Source of the DNA: Liolophura sinensis
Lineage: Eukaryota > Mollusca > Polyplacophora > Chitonida > Chitonidae
Length of the DNA: 64,000 bases
Assembly: GCF_032854445.1 (NCBI RefSeq)
Contig: NC_088303.1
Location: 7,201,501-7,265,500 of the forward strand
Reading direction: 5' to 3'
In this document: positions 11,086 to 23,386 of the stretch, piece after piece
Layout of the letters: each line of letters starts with the position of its first letter
Numbering within the stretch: position 1 is the first letter of the stretch
Program-made: the position numbers and the translations under genes
The notes under the pieces: generated by a model
The model's input: only the letters and a program-made list of their open reading frames with translations
Databases searched by the model: none
What the model was told of the DNA's origin: nothing

Positions 11086-14000
11086 AGTTTGACATGGACT
11101 TTTGTTATATTTACAAGGGATTTAAATGCTTGTGTTGTTGAGACTATGCGCCTGTGATATTAATTTGGTTCTCTTTCTGTATCACATCGTTAATGACTCA
11201 GGGAAATCTGAATGTAGAATAACTATAAGTGCTTAGGCTTGGTCTCTGAGTACAGCAGTTAACTGCTATGCTGGTCAAGTGGTATCTTAAGCTAATATAC
11301 TATTGTCGGCGGCGAACATTAAATCACTCATATGTAAGCCAAAACTGCATAACATATGGACAAAATATAGCCATGTGGTCAACATTATCGCCACAGCGGA
11401 CATAAATTATCATTTTCACGTCATTTCCATTTCCCATTGCGGTTAATTTGTATAACTGAACTTTGTGGCGAAGATTCCATCAGTAATAAATTAAATATCA
11501 CCGTACGGGCAAAAATACGACAATTGGTAACTTGATTTAGTTAGTACACCTGGTAATCACAATGTTATGGAATTATAAGCAATTCAGCCATACATGGTCA
11601 GATCAGTATTGTTAATCTGCTTGTGAAAAAGGAGAACAGTTTGTAGTGTACTTGTTTGCCCGAATTGAGAAGCCGTAACCAAACATTTGACTATTACTAC
11701 GTACAAATGGGCTCTTGGTTAACTTTTTTCTTTTATTTTTATTTTTTTCACCTTCAAAGGAAGGAAGTTGTGAATGAAGTTATCTCTATATTTCTAGTAT
11801 ACCTGCCACAAAGTAACTTGAGTGCTCTAAGGTTTGTAGATTTAGTTACATGTACGTAAGTTGCGGTATCTTGGTACAGTTACGCCGTTCGCCCAGATTG
11901 CGAATTCAATATTTCCACCCGTTACTCGTAGATAACAACAGATACGTTACTCCCTTCTCTCATACTGTATCTCTATTATTCCAGTTAAGCGACCTGTGTT
12001 AAATGTTCAAAATTCTGCTGTTCATGGCTCATGACAAAACACTAGGGACTGCACAGTAAATAAGTGACAAATGTTTACAAGTATATTATTTAAGTAGGAC
12101 ATCTTCATTTGTGCACATATATATGGTGGGCATTATGGGCGTTATCGCCGTGATTCGGGATCTCAAACTGCGCCATGACGCCAAACGTATCCCTGTTTTT
12201 AAAAAACCAAACAGCTGACAGATGAGTTAACGTGCTACAATATGTGTATAGGGATAATCAGCATCTTGTACTGATAATCTATTTATCATATAGCTCCTAA
12301 AAAGCTATTTTGGAACATTAAAACCCAGATATGTATCTCGTACTCTCGTTGCTTTGCGCGAGGGCCAGCATGACGCTTCCAGCCGGTTACGCACACGTGC
12401 AGTTCGTTCCAAATATAGCGTATTTTTATAGTTCACACTACAGTTTATATGAAGAAGAAAAAGAGGAAAAAAATAACAAACGCAAAGTCGTGTAAAACGA
12501 TGAAAACGTAGTTTAAAAAACACCCTGTACTTGTAACTGTGCCTTTAAAAACCTTTTTACTATCAACATACGCTCAATTTTTGAAAAACCAAAAATTTAA
12601 ACTTAATCTGGATTGTGACTGACCAGTGGCGTGAAGTTATACACTTTGAAATTGTGGGCTTTGTATGCGCCAAAAAAAGGTAAAAATAAACAATTCGGCA
12701 TGAGTTGCATGCCGGTGTGGATGACAGAAAGTCTTTCAAAACTTTTGAAGTTTCTGCAGGAATGTTCGTCATCAAAGTTAATGGCATTCTGAATTTCAGA
12801 GTGTCATGGTTCACATTGCATGTGAAATTTTGTGAAAAAAAAAACGCATCGTTCCGCAATGGAGAAGTACTGGCTGGGATAGACTGGTTCATTGCAGTTT
12901 TCTGATTTATTCCATTGGGTTTAAAAGCTCAAAGAAACCAAACATAATCAATAACACTTTTTTAGCATCTTAACTTGCTGTAGGGATTGTACAGACACGG
13001 GATTGTCAGGACAAAATAATTATCCTTATTTATAACTGTTTGAACATCAGATATCAGCGCTTGAACAGTAAGATAAATATGCGAATGTCTTTGGACCGTT
13101 ATGTTTTAAGTAAAAAGATAGCATAGTATCCCCCCGAGACAGAAACTGTTATGTAAATACCATCTCAGCGTTGCCCGACTTACGGGTTTCAACTTTAAGG
13201 CAATTGTACAATATTATTGTTCAATCTGGTATTATGACCCTTATGTCCATCATGTGCAAATGGTGGCCTCCTCTTTGATAAGACAATGTTCAAAAAGCAT
13301 TTTTACCAGAATTGGGGCTCTTTTGGTTGAGCAAATTACGATTATTGCCTTGAAACAACCATTGTGGTCGGATATTTTATATTCTGTTGTGGTGCATAAA
13401 TAGCAATCGTCTATTGTAAATTCCTTGTGTAATGCCTATATAACATTAGAACCAAGCAGTATGTTAACAACCTCAAGGGTATTCCTTCGTCTAGAAAACA
13501 ACGAATCTATAAAATGAGGATCTGTAATATTTGGATGAGAATGCTGATCTGTTATGACGTCTCTAAAACATTTGCTACAGTTCTGAACTATTGGCTTAAC
13601 CTTGAAACAATCAGACTCTGCCAGACCCCTGACTCAGCCAGTTCTGTCATATTTAGATATCCGAAAAAACATGAAGAAGTACAATATATGTATGCGCAGA
13701 TAATGACTCCTTGTCGTCATATGACAGAATTAACAAAATGAAGAGTTAACATGTACTAGGGAACATGTGGCATCCTCTGTACTCGTTGGCTTTGGGTCAG
13801 TATAGTGGAAAAGTTCCCAGGTGTATTATTTTCTAAGCGCTTAAGTATAGGCCATTACAGTACCTCTCTGGAACCATAGCTAGTGGCTAGAATATTATCT
13901 TACGTGCCTTCCTTTTGGGAGAATATATACAAAACAGAACACCATTCTTAGTCCATTGGTGCAAAACAGCTGTCCTTTGTGTCCATATCAACGGGATACT

Positions 14001-14774
14001 TCACATAAAATAATCTCCACTTACGCTTTCTAGGACCAAGTGGGGCTGGGTCATAGTTCAACCTGTCCTCTCGGTCAAGTAATAACTGCCAGGGGATATT
14101 AGGATTCGGGATATAATTGACTGATTGGAATTTTACACCGTGGAAAGCAGTTATTAAGACAAACGGACAACATCCAGGCTATGTGTTTGCTCACAGGTTA
14201 GCCATGACACTGTGCTAAAATTGAAACGGACGAGGTTTAGTTCTGGAAAGTTGAGACACTATAACAAAGCTAACACTGCAGGTAATCATGAACTCGCTTC
14301 AATGTTCATACAGAAATCGTCCTACATCTAAAAGTTTGCAGTGAACAAATGCAAACATTGAGAGAATGGCAATTCGTTTTATAAGAGAGATTAACACTTT
14401 AATTGCGCTGATATTTAAATTCCACCAAATACACGTATCTATAACACGCCTAATTTTTCAGTCGTTCTTTCACTCGGGTAAAACTTTTATTTTATTATGT
14501 ACGAGATGAAAGGTTACAGATAAAAAGTATGCTTGACCTGAATTCTCTACACTTCCAAATTACAGCAGGAGATGGAAGGAGTGCATTCTTCCATATCTGC
14601 TGTTAATTTTTATTTTTTTATAGGTTATTCTATTTTGAAAAATATATTGTTGGTCAACCCTATCCTCCAAGTCTTGCACCATTCCTACAAAGCATGCTGT
14701 TCTGTAAGGCAAGATGGGAAGCTGATGGGAGTCGTGACAAGTTTGTACTAAGTGGCATAGTTATATAATGATAG
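11086..14774. other. No gene recognised
   Basis: No exon with supporting splice sites or domain signature was found. The open frames here (for example 12563-12892 minus and 13514-13741 plus) have no feature that distinguishes them from chance. Confidence 0.45.
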
Positions 14775-15000
14775 TGTACTGCGGGTCGGATCACACCTTT
14801 AAAAGACCTTAAAGGAGGAAATTGTAACGTCCTTGCTTAGCCTTTGGCATTACGGGTTGACCCGTATCAGGCCGAGCGGCTTACTTGCCTTCGGTAAGTA
14901 GTCTCAGTGAAGCAGCACTAGATAAAAGAGCTGTGGAAATCCGTTCTGCAACAAGGAGGCAAATTACATACACTCTAAGGACTCCTTCGTCGGTGGAATC
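14775..15000 (+). mobile_element. SINE type B, 5'-reduced copy
   Basis: The body markers GGTTGACCCGTATCAG, CTTACTTGCCTTCGGTAAG and CACTAGATAAAAGAGC are present, followed by ACTCTAAGGACTCCTTCGTC. The tRNA head is mostly lost and the usual 3' tail is missing. It ends about 140 bases before the pseudogene at 15141. Confidence 0.8.
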
Positions 15001-15140
15001 ATTAGGGGTAAGTTGGTGGGTAACTGTTGTTGGGCGTGATGTTTAATTGGTTAATTTCTAACATAAATCCACACTAACTCCAAACTGTTCATGTGCACTA
15101 ATCTTGTAAGTAGAATTCTGTGAACTTAATGCTCTTTCAG

Positions 15141-15785
15141 TGGATATAATATTGGTTTTCATGTATCTCCAGAAGAAAATATATTCAGTTATTGCACTAA
15201 TGTGCTAGACAGTATTGATGGACGTGAGATATCTGCTCCAAAGAATTTTTATAATGTGGTACATAATGTGGATAAGGAGTATATCCGACAACGAACACGA
15301 CTCAGCGATAATTACATTGTGAGGATGGCTGACCATATGGAAAATATACCAGCAGGATTCTTTTCACTGCTGGCGATGTGAGCACGTACATGTTCATGGA
15401 GGCCTGTACGTGTACATGATTATTGCTCGAGCTAGAATGATCCCAATTTTCTGATAGAAGCGCTTTGTAGAGATCAAAGGCTGGACGGAAGGTTTACAGC
15501 ACCTCAAAGTGCCTGAAGGAGCAGTGAATTTTATCAGGATGGAAGTATCAAAAATTCTGAGAGCACTTCATACAGGCTATCCACTGTACCGAATAGGAAT
15601 ACAAAATGAGTCAAAATGTGTTACACTGACAACAACTGACACACACGCTCTCTCTCAGGCTCTCTCAGCAAATGCCTAATGGTTTGGACATGTTGTGTGT
15701 AAAGAAGGTGAGTGATGGCCAATGTCCAGCTTACAATGTTGTGCTGGATTCTGGAATATCGTATCCTACCTTGTGTACTATTTAG
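15141..15785 (+). pseudogene. Decayed protein-coding sequence, family not recognised
   Basis: After an acceptor-like CTCTTTCAG (15132-15140) a frame stays open for 79 codons to a TGA at 15379-15381, including NFYNVVHNVDKEYIRQRTRL and RMADHMENIPAGFFS. A +1 shift near 15378 restores protein-like reading (HVHGGLYVYMIIARARMIPI). Two consecutive stops follow near 15452-15457, and the same frame continues (EIKGWTEGLQHLKVPEGAVN, RALHTGYPLYRIGIQNESK) to another stop near 15677. A further shift gives CPAYNVVLDSGISYPTL before a final TAG. Coding-like peptide spread over several frames with at least three internal stops indicates a dead gene copy. I do not recognise the family. Unrecognised introns could explain some breaks, but not the paired stops. 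Confidence 0.6.
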
Positions 15786-17949
15786 ATGACATCACACGTT
15801 TACTGCCTTCTTTACAATGAAGACAAAGCGATACTGTGTTGTCACTGGGAGAAGGTAAATGTCGACAGACATTTTTTATCCTAAATTTGTCGTACGATGT
15901 TTTATACGTCACTATTGCCGTACAAGTATGTGCGATTATCATGTACAACATCTTTGTGAAAATATGCCGTGACCGGCACGGAATCTGGTCTTCTATCCCA
16001 GTACTATTACAGAAGATATACATTCCAAATTTATCATCATGATTATACATATACAATAATGTTAATGTTTGGGGGAAAACTCATCCAGGCTATGAACATT
16101 TCACTTGAACTTACTTTTGATGGAGGGCTATTGTAATCTTTGAGTCACATTTGTTAGTCAACTCTCAACAGCATGCACAGGAATTTGGAAATTAAATAAT
16201 CCTCGTCTTTCTAACACCTTTTCTTTGCACTACTTCTCTAAGTACATGTAGATATCTATTATCTCACTGCTGGCTTAGCAGACATACTACTGGATTTGGT
16301 AAAATATTTACCTTTGCCAAAATGTTTTGACTTAAAACAAAACATAGCTGACCGTAGTGAAAAAGGTGCAGGTATTTCAATCCCTAAGTCTCGCGGACTG
16401 CTGGCTCAAAACGGAGATTGGATTGCAGGAGTTTCTTTTATTTCCTTTGTGACAATAAGGCTGTCTGGCCCATGCATCTCATGGATGTCATATCAGAGGA
16501 GAAGACTCTATTTCTTGTGTGGCTTTAAATCACCAACCAAATAAATATACAGAATACGTTTGTAACGCCTTATTTTGTCTAACGCCTATGATCTGTCTGT
16601 CTAAAATAACACGCCACCAGGAATGACAGCTGAAGCATGTGAAAAAATAGCACGAATTTGTCTGCTTCATCGGAATCTGGTCTCATGTACACCACAAGAG
16701 CAACATTAGAAACGTTTACCATAAACTCCTTCTCATGATATTCGAAGATAAGCCTGGAGGCATTTTCATGAAATTCTGGTGGGAAAACGTTTCTGTGTTT
16801 TACTTTGATGAAATACTATACGCGAAGTAACACATCGGATATCGAAATAAGTTGACACTGTCCACCTGCTGTTTTTTGCCCACTGGAAGCTTTAATTACA
16901 TTCTGGATTCCATATCTTTAAACCATTCTTACTTTAACCCAACCCACAGTGGTAAAATAGACAGTTTGTCTGTTGCTCAGAGAATTTCTTGCTAGTTTCA
17001 GACTATTTATTGGGCAACTGTTCTGAAGACTTAGCGGGAGGGTGGACTCGCAATTGTATTTCTACGGCGCCTTCTTGTGAAGGGTCAAGAATTGTGTTCA
17101 CAATCGCTCTTATAACTAAATTACCTGTATTTACCACATAACTGCAAATGATTTCCTCGCCGTGTTTACACTCGCCTTGCTACAAGAAGACACAGTATAT
17201 GTACATACACTTAATAACTCCTCGTGGTCATATCGCTGAAATTTGTTAATTAAAATCAAACATACATACATACACGCCACTCGCGGTCTCAGTATCTCTC
17301 TCAGATTTCCAAAAGCATCTTTCTTCGTGCCTTCTATCTATTGCGGAACAAACAAGAAATTTATCTGCTTTTCTTTACCACTGCAAATGTCACAGGAATT
17401 CTGATTTCAAACATTTTTACTTGGATACGTTCAGAGAAATTAAAACCGACAAATATTTTATACACATTCTGGCTGAGTAGGTTACATTTTCTCCTTCATA
17501 TCTGTGTCACAAATTACTTACGGACAAATGGTGCTTAAGGCAAATTGTGGTCATTGCTAAAGAAATGAAAAATATTGTTTGGAATATGTACTAAAATCAC
17601 ACGGTTCGTCGAAAGCTGTAAGTGTTGAAAATCGCATCGTAACACACATTGTGCCGTGATGGTTATTTACAACACTGTATAAAAATGTGTATTTGTAATA
17701 ACATTTTGAAAACAGTAGATCTACAGATTCCCTTGCCAGACTGCATGTAGTAGAGGCACTCGTGCGAAGAAAAGAACAAATATGCCATGAGCATCAAATC
17801 ATCAGATTACGAGTGTCTGTAGCATTAAGTTAGCATTGGTAAGGACAGATGAACGCAGTCCATGAACTCTGCAGCAAGTTCTGTGAAAGCCTGTGCAGTC
17901 TACGTTCGCGTACACACCACCACATATCTACAAGCCATCAGAAAAACGG
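15786..17949. other. No gene recognised; possible SINE-like tail
   Basis: No supported exon. At 16508-16547 TTCTTGTGTGGCTTTAAATC followed by ACCAACCAAATAAAT resembles the type A SINE tail and may be the end of a diverged element starting near 16300. Confidence 0.35.
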
Positions 17950-18215
17950 ACGCTCATGGATTAAGGTGAGGACTAATAAAGCTAATAAAACACCATATAA
18001 CTACTGGTGTTAACAAGCTTCTCTGTGGAGGTCAGCACCCAACTATCGACCTGCCATAGTGACAAATGAGTCCAGAACGCTTAGCACTAGCAGTTGTCTA
18101 AAAAGTCTCCTGTGTGCGGGGTTTTATGGTTTCGTGTGACATGGATTGTGATAATAAATCTTTTCTTTACCTAAATGTGGATATTCATTAAAACTACACC
18201 AAAAAAGTAATCTCC
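17950..18215 (+). repeat. Dispersed repeat D, copy 1
   Basis: About 260 bp align with the reverse complement of 54808-55065, including CACCCAACTATCGACCTGC, TGTGACATGGATTGTGATAA and GTGGATATTCATTAAAACTA. No terminal inverted repeats or tRNA boxes were seen, so the family stays unclassified. Confidence 0.7.
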
Positions 18216-18376
18216 GGTGGGGAAAATTAGCATGTATACAATTTCTCATAAAGAATGCAATTTGTTAGGTCTTTTTGTCGAACCCTGGAGGCGAAAACCT
18301 TGACAATTGTTTTCAACTTGTTCTGAATTTGGTTTTTTGTTTTCAGACAATAACTAAGTTTGTGTGGGCACATATC

Positions 18377-18564
18377 TCAAACCACTGAGTAAGCGCTTGT
18401 CACGTCTTCGTAGAAACCTTTTTGCGTAGGCTTAACAGCATTTATTGAAAGTGAAGGTGTTTTGGATACAGAGTGTGGTAGTGACTGTTCCTGCTGTATC
18501 ACGGAGTGTCTATGTCTTGTGCCAGGCACCCACAGCTTTTCTCCTATATCTAACCATTGTCCAA
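18377..18564 (-). CDS. Candidate last coding exon, unrecognised protein
   Basis: A strong acceptor (CTTTTTCTTCATGTTCTAG on the minus strand) is followed by 61 open codons to a TGA at 18377-18379. The peptide contains QWLDIGEKLWVPGTRHRHSV and ends FYEDVTSAYSVV. The terminal Ser-Val-Val fits a class I PDZ ligand, as seen on tails of many transporters and receptors. No poly(A) signal was seen nearby and no upstream exon was found. It could be a chance open frame. Confidence 0.28.
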
Positions 18565-18799
18565 CTAGAACATGAAGAAAAAGACGACTGATCATATCCA
18601 TTTGTGACAATCTCTTAGTATATTATTTATTAGTAAGTATATACGTTTAGCAACAACAACAACGACAACAGCAAAATCGTGTGTTTTTGTGTTTTACTGA
18701 TGCAAAGTTGGACGTTGCAGAACAGTTAGTTCTGGTACTGCCGCTTGGCAACATTATTATAGCGTAAAAGAGAGGAGCTGCACATGTACCGTACATAAA

Positions 18800-19083
18800 A
18801 CCGAAGTCGGAAGACGCCGCGATCAAACCCGGCTCGGGTCAAATCAAAGACTTTAAAAATGGTATTTGCTGATGCGTCGCTGGGCGCTCAGGAGTGAAAG
18901 GTTAGAACAAGGAAACATGACTGGTGGGCACGAAGTCAGTATAATTTGACTGAGTGTCATGTCTTTGGCATGATACTTCAGTGGTGGGAGTATTATGGCG
19001 ACATTGCCACGAGAAGACACACATGTCCTCGTCGTCATATGACTAAAAATTGTTAATTACGACGTTAAACCCCAAGAATAACG
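18800..19083 (+). mobile_element. SINE type C, with the type B 3' tail
   Basis: The body (TTAAAAATGGTATTTGCTG, GGTTAGAACAAGGAAACATG, ATTATGGCGACATTGCCACG) matches 45850-46045. The 3' end TTAATTACGACGTTAAACCC is the same tail as in type B elements, implying mobilisation by the same LINE machinery. The head retains only a degraded B-box region (GATCAAACCCGGCTCG). Confidence 0.75.
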
Positions 19084-19404
19084 TACATAGAAGGGGATAG
19101 CCATTTCATAATGGTATTGTTATAACATCAGTGAACGTTTGATGTTATAAGAATTGGCCTGAAATCGCGTTGCGTGGAGTTGTTCCTGCGACTCCTCCGC
19201 ACGTGTGGTCCGCTAATGAAACAAACATGTATCTGAGAGAAATAAGTTCACACCTGTGGCAGAAAAGAAAAAACAAGAATCTGGAGATTTATTTTACCTT
19301 TGTGAATAGAAAAGTGTTAATAACTTGCAACCACTTCCAGACGCATCTGTGTTTTTCCCCATCTTAAGAGAACTGTCTGCCTGCGTAATACGTCCTTTTT
19401 TAAC

Positions 19405-19776
19405 GAGTGAGTGAGTGAGTGCTTGGGGTTTAACGTCGTACTCAACAATTTGTCAGTCATATGACGACGAATGAATCATTAGGGTGCATGTACGTGTAAT
19501 GTGCCTCCTTGTTGCAGGACGGATTTCCACCGCTCTTTTATTTAGTGCTGCTTCACTGAGACGACTTACCGAAGGCAAGTAAGCCGCCCCGCCCGAGCCA
19601 TTATATTGATACGGGTCAACCAGTCGTTGCACTATCCCCTTCATGCTGAACGCCAAGCGAGGAAGTTACAACTTCCTCTTTTAAGGAAAAAAGGGTGTGA
19701 CTCGATCAAGGATTGATCCTGGATCTACCGGTCCCGAAGCGGACGCTCTACCAACTGTGCTATCCGGGCCGGTGCC
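19405..19776 (-). mobile_element. SINE type B, full length
   Basis: Plus-strand order is the (GAGT)n tract, GGTTTAACGTCGTACTCAAC, the complete body, then the reverse-complemented tRNA head with B-box (GGATTGATCCTGGATC) and A-box (CTACCAACTGTGCTATCC). It is the best-preserved type B copy and a good consensus reference. Confidence 0.92.
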
Positions 19777-19783
19777 TTTTTTA

Positions 19784-21030
19784 ACGAACAAGAACCTCAA
19801 TAAATGCATGATGCAATTATATCAAGATTCATTTCGGCTATTATTGACATAAATATTATTGTTGATTTGACTGCGGTTTAACATCGTATTCAGGAATACA
19901 TGTATTTCATACGACAGGGTCAGGTTTACGTGTGTATGAAAAACACTGAGCTTCCACAGTTGTCTGACAAACCTTCAGACCACAAGCCGACGCCAAAGTA
20001 TCAAGAACTGGATTCGAATACACGGCGTATTTGAATAAAGAGTTCTAACGTCAATTTCTATGCAAGAATATAGACTTCGGATATATCCCTGTGTGGAGCT
20101 CGTTTTGTTAGGTGTCACTGACTAATTTAATTAAAGTAATTTTGTTAGGGAGTATGACTGATTCTGCAGATAGCTGAATATAAGCGACTGGTTAAAAGAA
20201 ATAGGCTGTAATACCGAAAGTGAACCACACTTTCTGATGCAAAATATAGCATATATCGCATAAATCGCAACGGCTAGAAAATAACTGGTTCTTTTATCCT
20301 GTAATTAAAGCCTTAGTATTCAATCTTTTTACACTATATTCAGTGTGCAATTATCGTTGATTAGCGTAATAAATTGGAGTTTGCAAGGAGCTTTTAAAAC
20401 ATATATAAAGCAGAAGGCAAGTTCTAATAGTTCTACATGTGACATTGACCGATCAATAATCATATGATCGTCAGGGAGAATTACAGCGATTTTGTTTTGC
20501 AACACAGTCCATTTTTTATAGATGTCAGTGTGATGTTATATTTAAAGAACAAATTAATGATTCAAAGTACGTGAAGCGCTTTACCAGTTACAACATTTGA
20601 AGAAATAATCATGCCATCGATCTGAGGTCTATAAAATCATAACATTTTGTAACGGACATCCTGTACACATAACTATAAAGATAGGTTCCACGCCCCTTGT
20701 TAGTGAGTATAAAGAATGTTTTGTTTGGTTTGACTGTGATTCAAACTCACTCTCAAGTCTTAAGGCGGGTTTTTTCGATTACGGGACGCCATGCTGTAGG
20801 CATCTGGCACGAGGTTCAGCCAAGTCACATTGCCCTTAAACCGGCCCCACCTCACATGGCCGTTTAGTCTTATGATCAACACGAAGCAAGGTATATGTAC
20901 TATAAATGTATCAACCAAAAGAAAATCACACCTGTAGATTTATAACTAAAGCGATCGAAAGCAAATTTTCCATCACCAGGCTTTGGGTATATAACCTCGA
21001 CATAAAATGCAGTTAGACTAAAAAAACTAC
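19784..21030. other. No gene recognised; one degraded SINE-like segment
   Basis: At 19863-20040 GCGGTTTAACATCGTATTC and a possible B-box complement (GGATTCGAATACAC) suggest a very degraded minus-strand SINE. Nothing else is supported. Confidence 0.3.
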
Positions 21031-21256
21031 TCCGGAAGCCGATTCCATAAAGCTGTCTCTATTGTGCTATGTCAAAAAATGAAGCACTGTTTTAAAATAT
21101 TTCGGCTTTACAAATCAACTTTTTGTACACCTCATCAATATTGTTTTAAGACAAATGTGTCCAAACTTCAACTTCGAGTAACAAAAACTAAACATTGTGA
21201 AAAGGTTTCAAAGCTTGACTTAAGTCAGATATGGGTTTGTGGAATCGGTCCCAGAA
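21031..21256. mobile_element. Possible MITE with imperfect terminal inverted repeats
   Basis: The left end reads TCCGGAAGCCGATTCCATAA and the right end, reverse-complemented, reads TTCTGGGACCGATTCCACAA. The core CCGATTCCAYAAA is shared. Inner sequence shows only weak inverted similarity and no target duplication was confirmed. Confidence 0.35.
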
Positions 21257-21589
21257 CTATTAGATAATGCTGGGCTTAAAAGACAAGCCCTGTTTCTAAC
21301 TGTGTTAAGGGCGGAAATACATCGCAGACGCACCTGGTGAAGGCGTTGTTAAATACGTCCTGTGGGATGTCTTGTCAGTTGAGATTAAGCATCATTAACA
21401 AATGCCCACCGGCGCGTTAAATACAGAGCTTTTTGTCTCTTGAAAAAGCTTTACGGCTCGGTATAAAAACTGATACTTTATCTCAGTGATTGATGTGTGT
21501 GTCGAATTTGTCTAATCACAAGACCACCTTCGTTTGTTTTGCCCACGGATTTTCTCATGAAAGAGGATAAAGTTTAAACAAGGCGAAAG

Positions 21590-22730
21590 AAATGAGACAT
21601 TAAAATAGCGCACTCCATATAGCTATAGACCAGTCATGTACTACTGACTGAGACATTAAAACAGCGCACTCCATATAGCCATAGACCAGTCCATGTACTA
21701 CTGACTGAGACATTTAAACAGCGCACTCCATATAGCTATAGACCAGTCCATGTACTACTGACTGAGACATTAAAACAGCGCACTCCATGTAGCTATAGAC
21801 CGGTCCATGGCTGAGACATTAAAACAGCGTACTCCATATAGCCATAGACCAGTCCATGTACTACTGACTGAGACATTTAAACAGCGCACTCCATGTAGCT
21901 ATAGACCAATCCATGGCTGAGACATTAAAATAGCGTACTCCACATAGCTATAGACCAGTCCATGTACTACTGACTGAGACATTAAAACAGCGCACTCCAT
22001 GTAGCTATAGACCGGTCCATGGCTGAGACATTAAAACAGCGTACTCCATATAGCCATAGACCAGTCCATGTACTACTGACTGAGACATTAAAACAGCGCA
22101 CTCCATGTAGCTATAGACCGGTCCATGGCTGAGACATTAAAACAGCGTACTCCATATAGCCATAGACCAGTCCATGTACTACTGACTGAGACATTTAAAC
22201 AGCGCACTCCATGTAGCTATAGACCAATCCATGGCTGAGACATTAAAATAGCGTACTCCACATAGCTATAGACCAGTCCATGTACTACTGACTGAGACAT
22301 TAAAACAGCGCACTCCATGTAGCTATAGACCGGTCCATGGCTGAGACATTAAAACAGCGTACTCCATATAGCCATAGACCAGTCCATGTACTACTGACTG
22401 AGACATTAAAACAGCGCACTCCATGTAGCTATAGACCGGTCCATGGCTGAGACATTAAAACAGCGTACTCCATATAGCTATAGACCAGTCCATGTACTAC
22501 TGACTGAGACATTAAAACAGCGCACTCCATGTAGCTATAGACCAGTCCATGTACTACTGACTGAGACATTAAAACAGCGCACTCCATATAGTTATAGACC
22601 AATCCATGGCTGAGACATTAAAATAGCGCACTCCACATAGCTATAGACCAGTCCATGTACTACTGACTGAGACATTAAAATAGCGCACTCCATATAGCTA
22701 TAGACCAGTCCATGTACTACTGACTGATAG
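21590..22730. repeat. Minisatellite with 57+49 bp higher-order structure
   Basis: A 57-bp unit (containing GTCCATGTACTACTGACTGA and AGCGCACTCCATGTAGC) alternates over much of the array with a 49-bp version lacking 8 bases (GTCCATGGCTGAGACATT). This gives a 106-bp dimer repeated several times, and single 57-bp units remain at both ends. The minus-strand frame across its right edge is a repeat translation. Confidence 0.95.
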
Positions 22731-22734
22731 GACT

Positions 22735-22915
22735 CACGGAGGTTTGAATGCCCTAAATGGGCACACTGTAGGAGGATAAACACCTGAAGGTACATCCAGT
22801 CAAAACCAGACCAGAATAGCCATCTTACAAGATTAGCCCTAGGGAATTTTCGAAACGTTAGTGGCAAAATAAATGTTAACAGGTTTTAGAATGTTTAAAA
22901 TGTGTCCTTGGGGAC
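22735..22915 (+). repeat. Dispersed repeat E, copy 2
   Basis: It starts a few bases after the higher-order array and shares CCAGTCAAAACCAGACCAG, GGGAATTTTC and AAATGTTAACA with 10240-10445. Confidence 0.65.
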
Positions 22916-23289
22916 ACCTGGGTTTCTTAATCTAAGAGGAACGCGAATCTAGAAAAAACATCATGGTGGATATGATTACAGCACTCAACTGCCAATAATA
23001 ATCACATAAAAATATGCGGTTATCTTTCTTATATCCCAAAGGAATGTTGCATCCTCCGTTACCACCCATTACTATTCCTAGATTCTTACTTAATACTATT
23101 TAGAGGAATTCCAATGCAGCAATGTTTAGTGACATGAAACACCTGTCTATAGACTGGCGAAAATCCCAGCACGAAATGTGCAATTGCCACAGGCTGACAG
23201 GTCTGTGATCTCCATTCCTTCACTGATGAAGTCAAATTTCGGTTTTGCTGTCATTTTTCAAACATTACACTAGTCAATAAATTTAAAAT

Positions 23290-23386
<97 letters not shown>

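Noticed and set aside
22592-22867. 91-codon minus frame
   Set aside because: Mostly translation of the higher-order minisatellite; residues repeat with the array.
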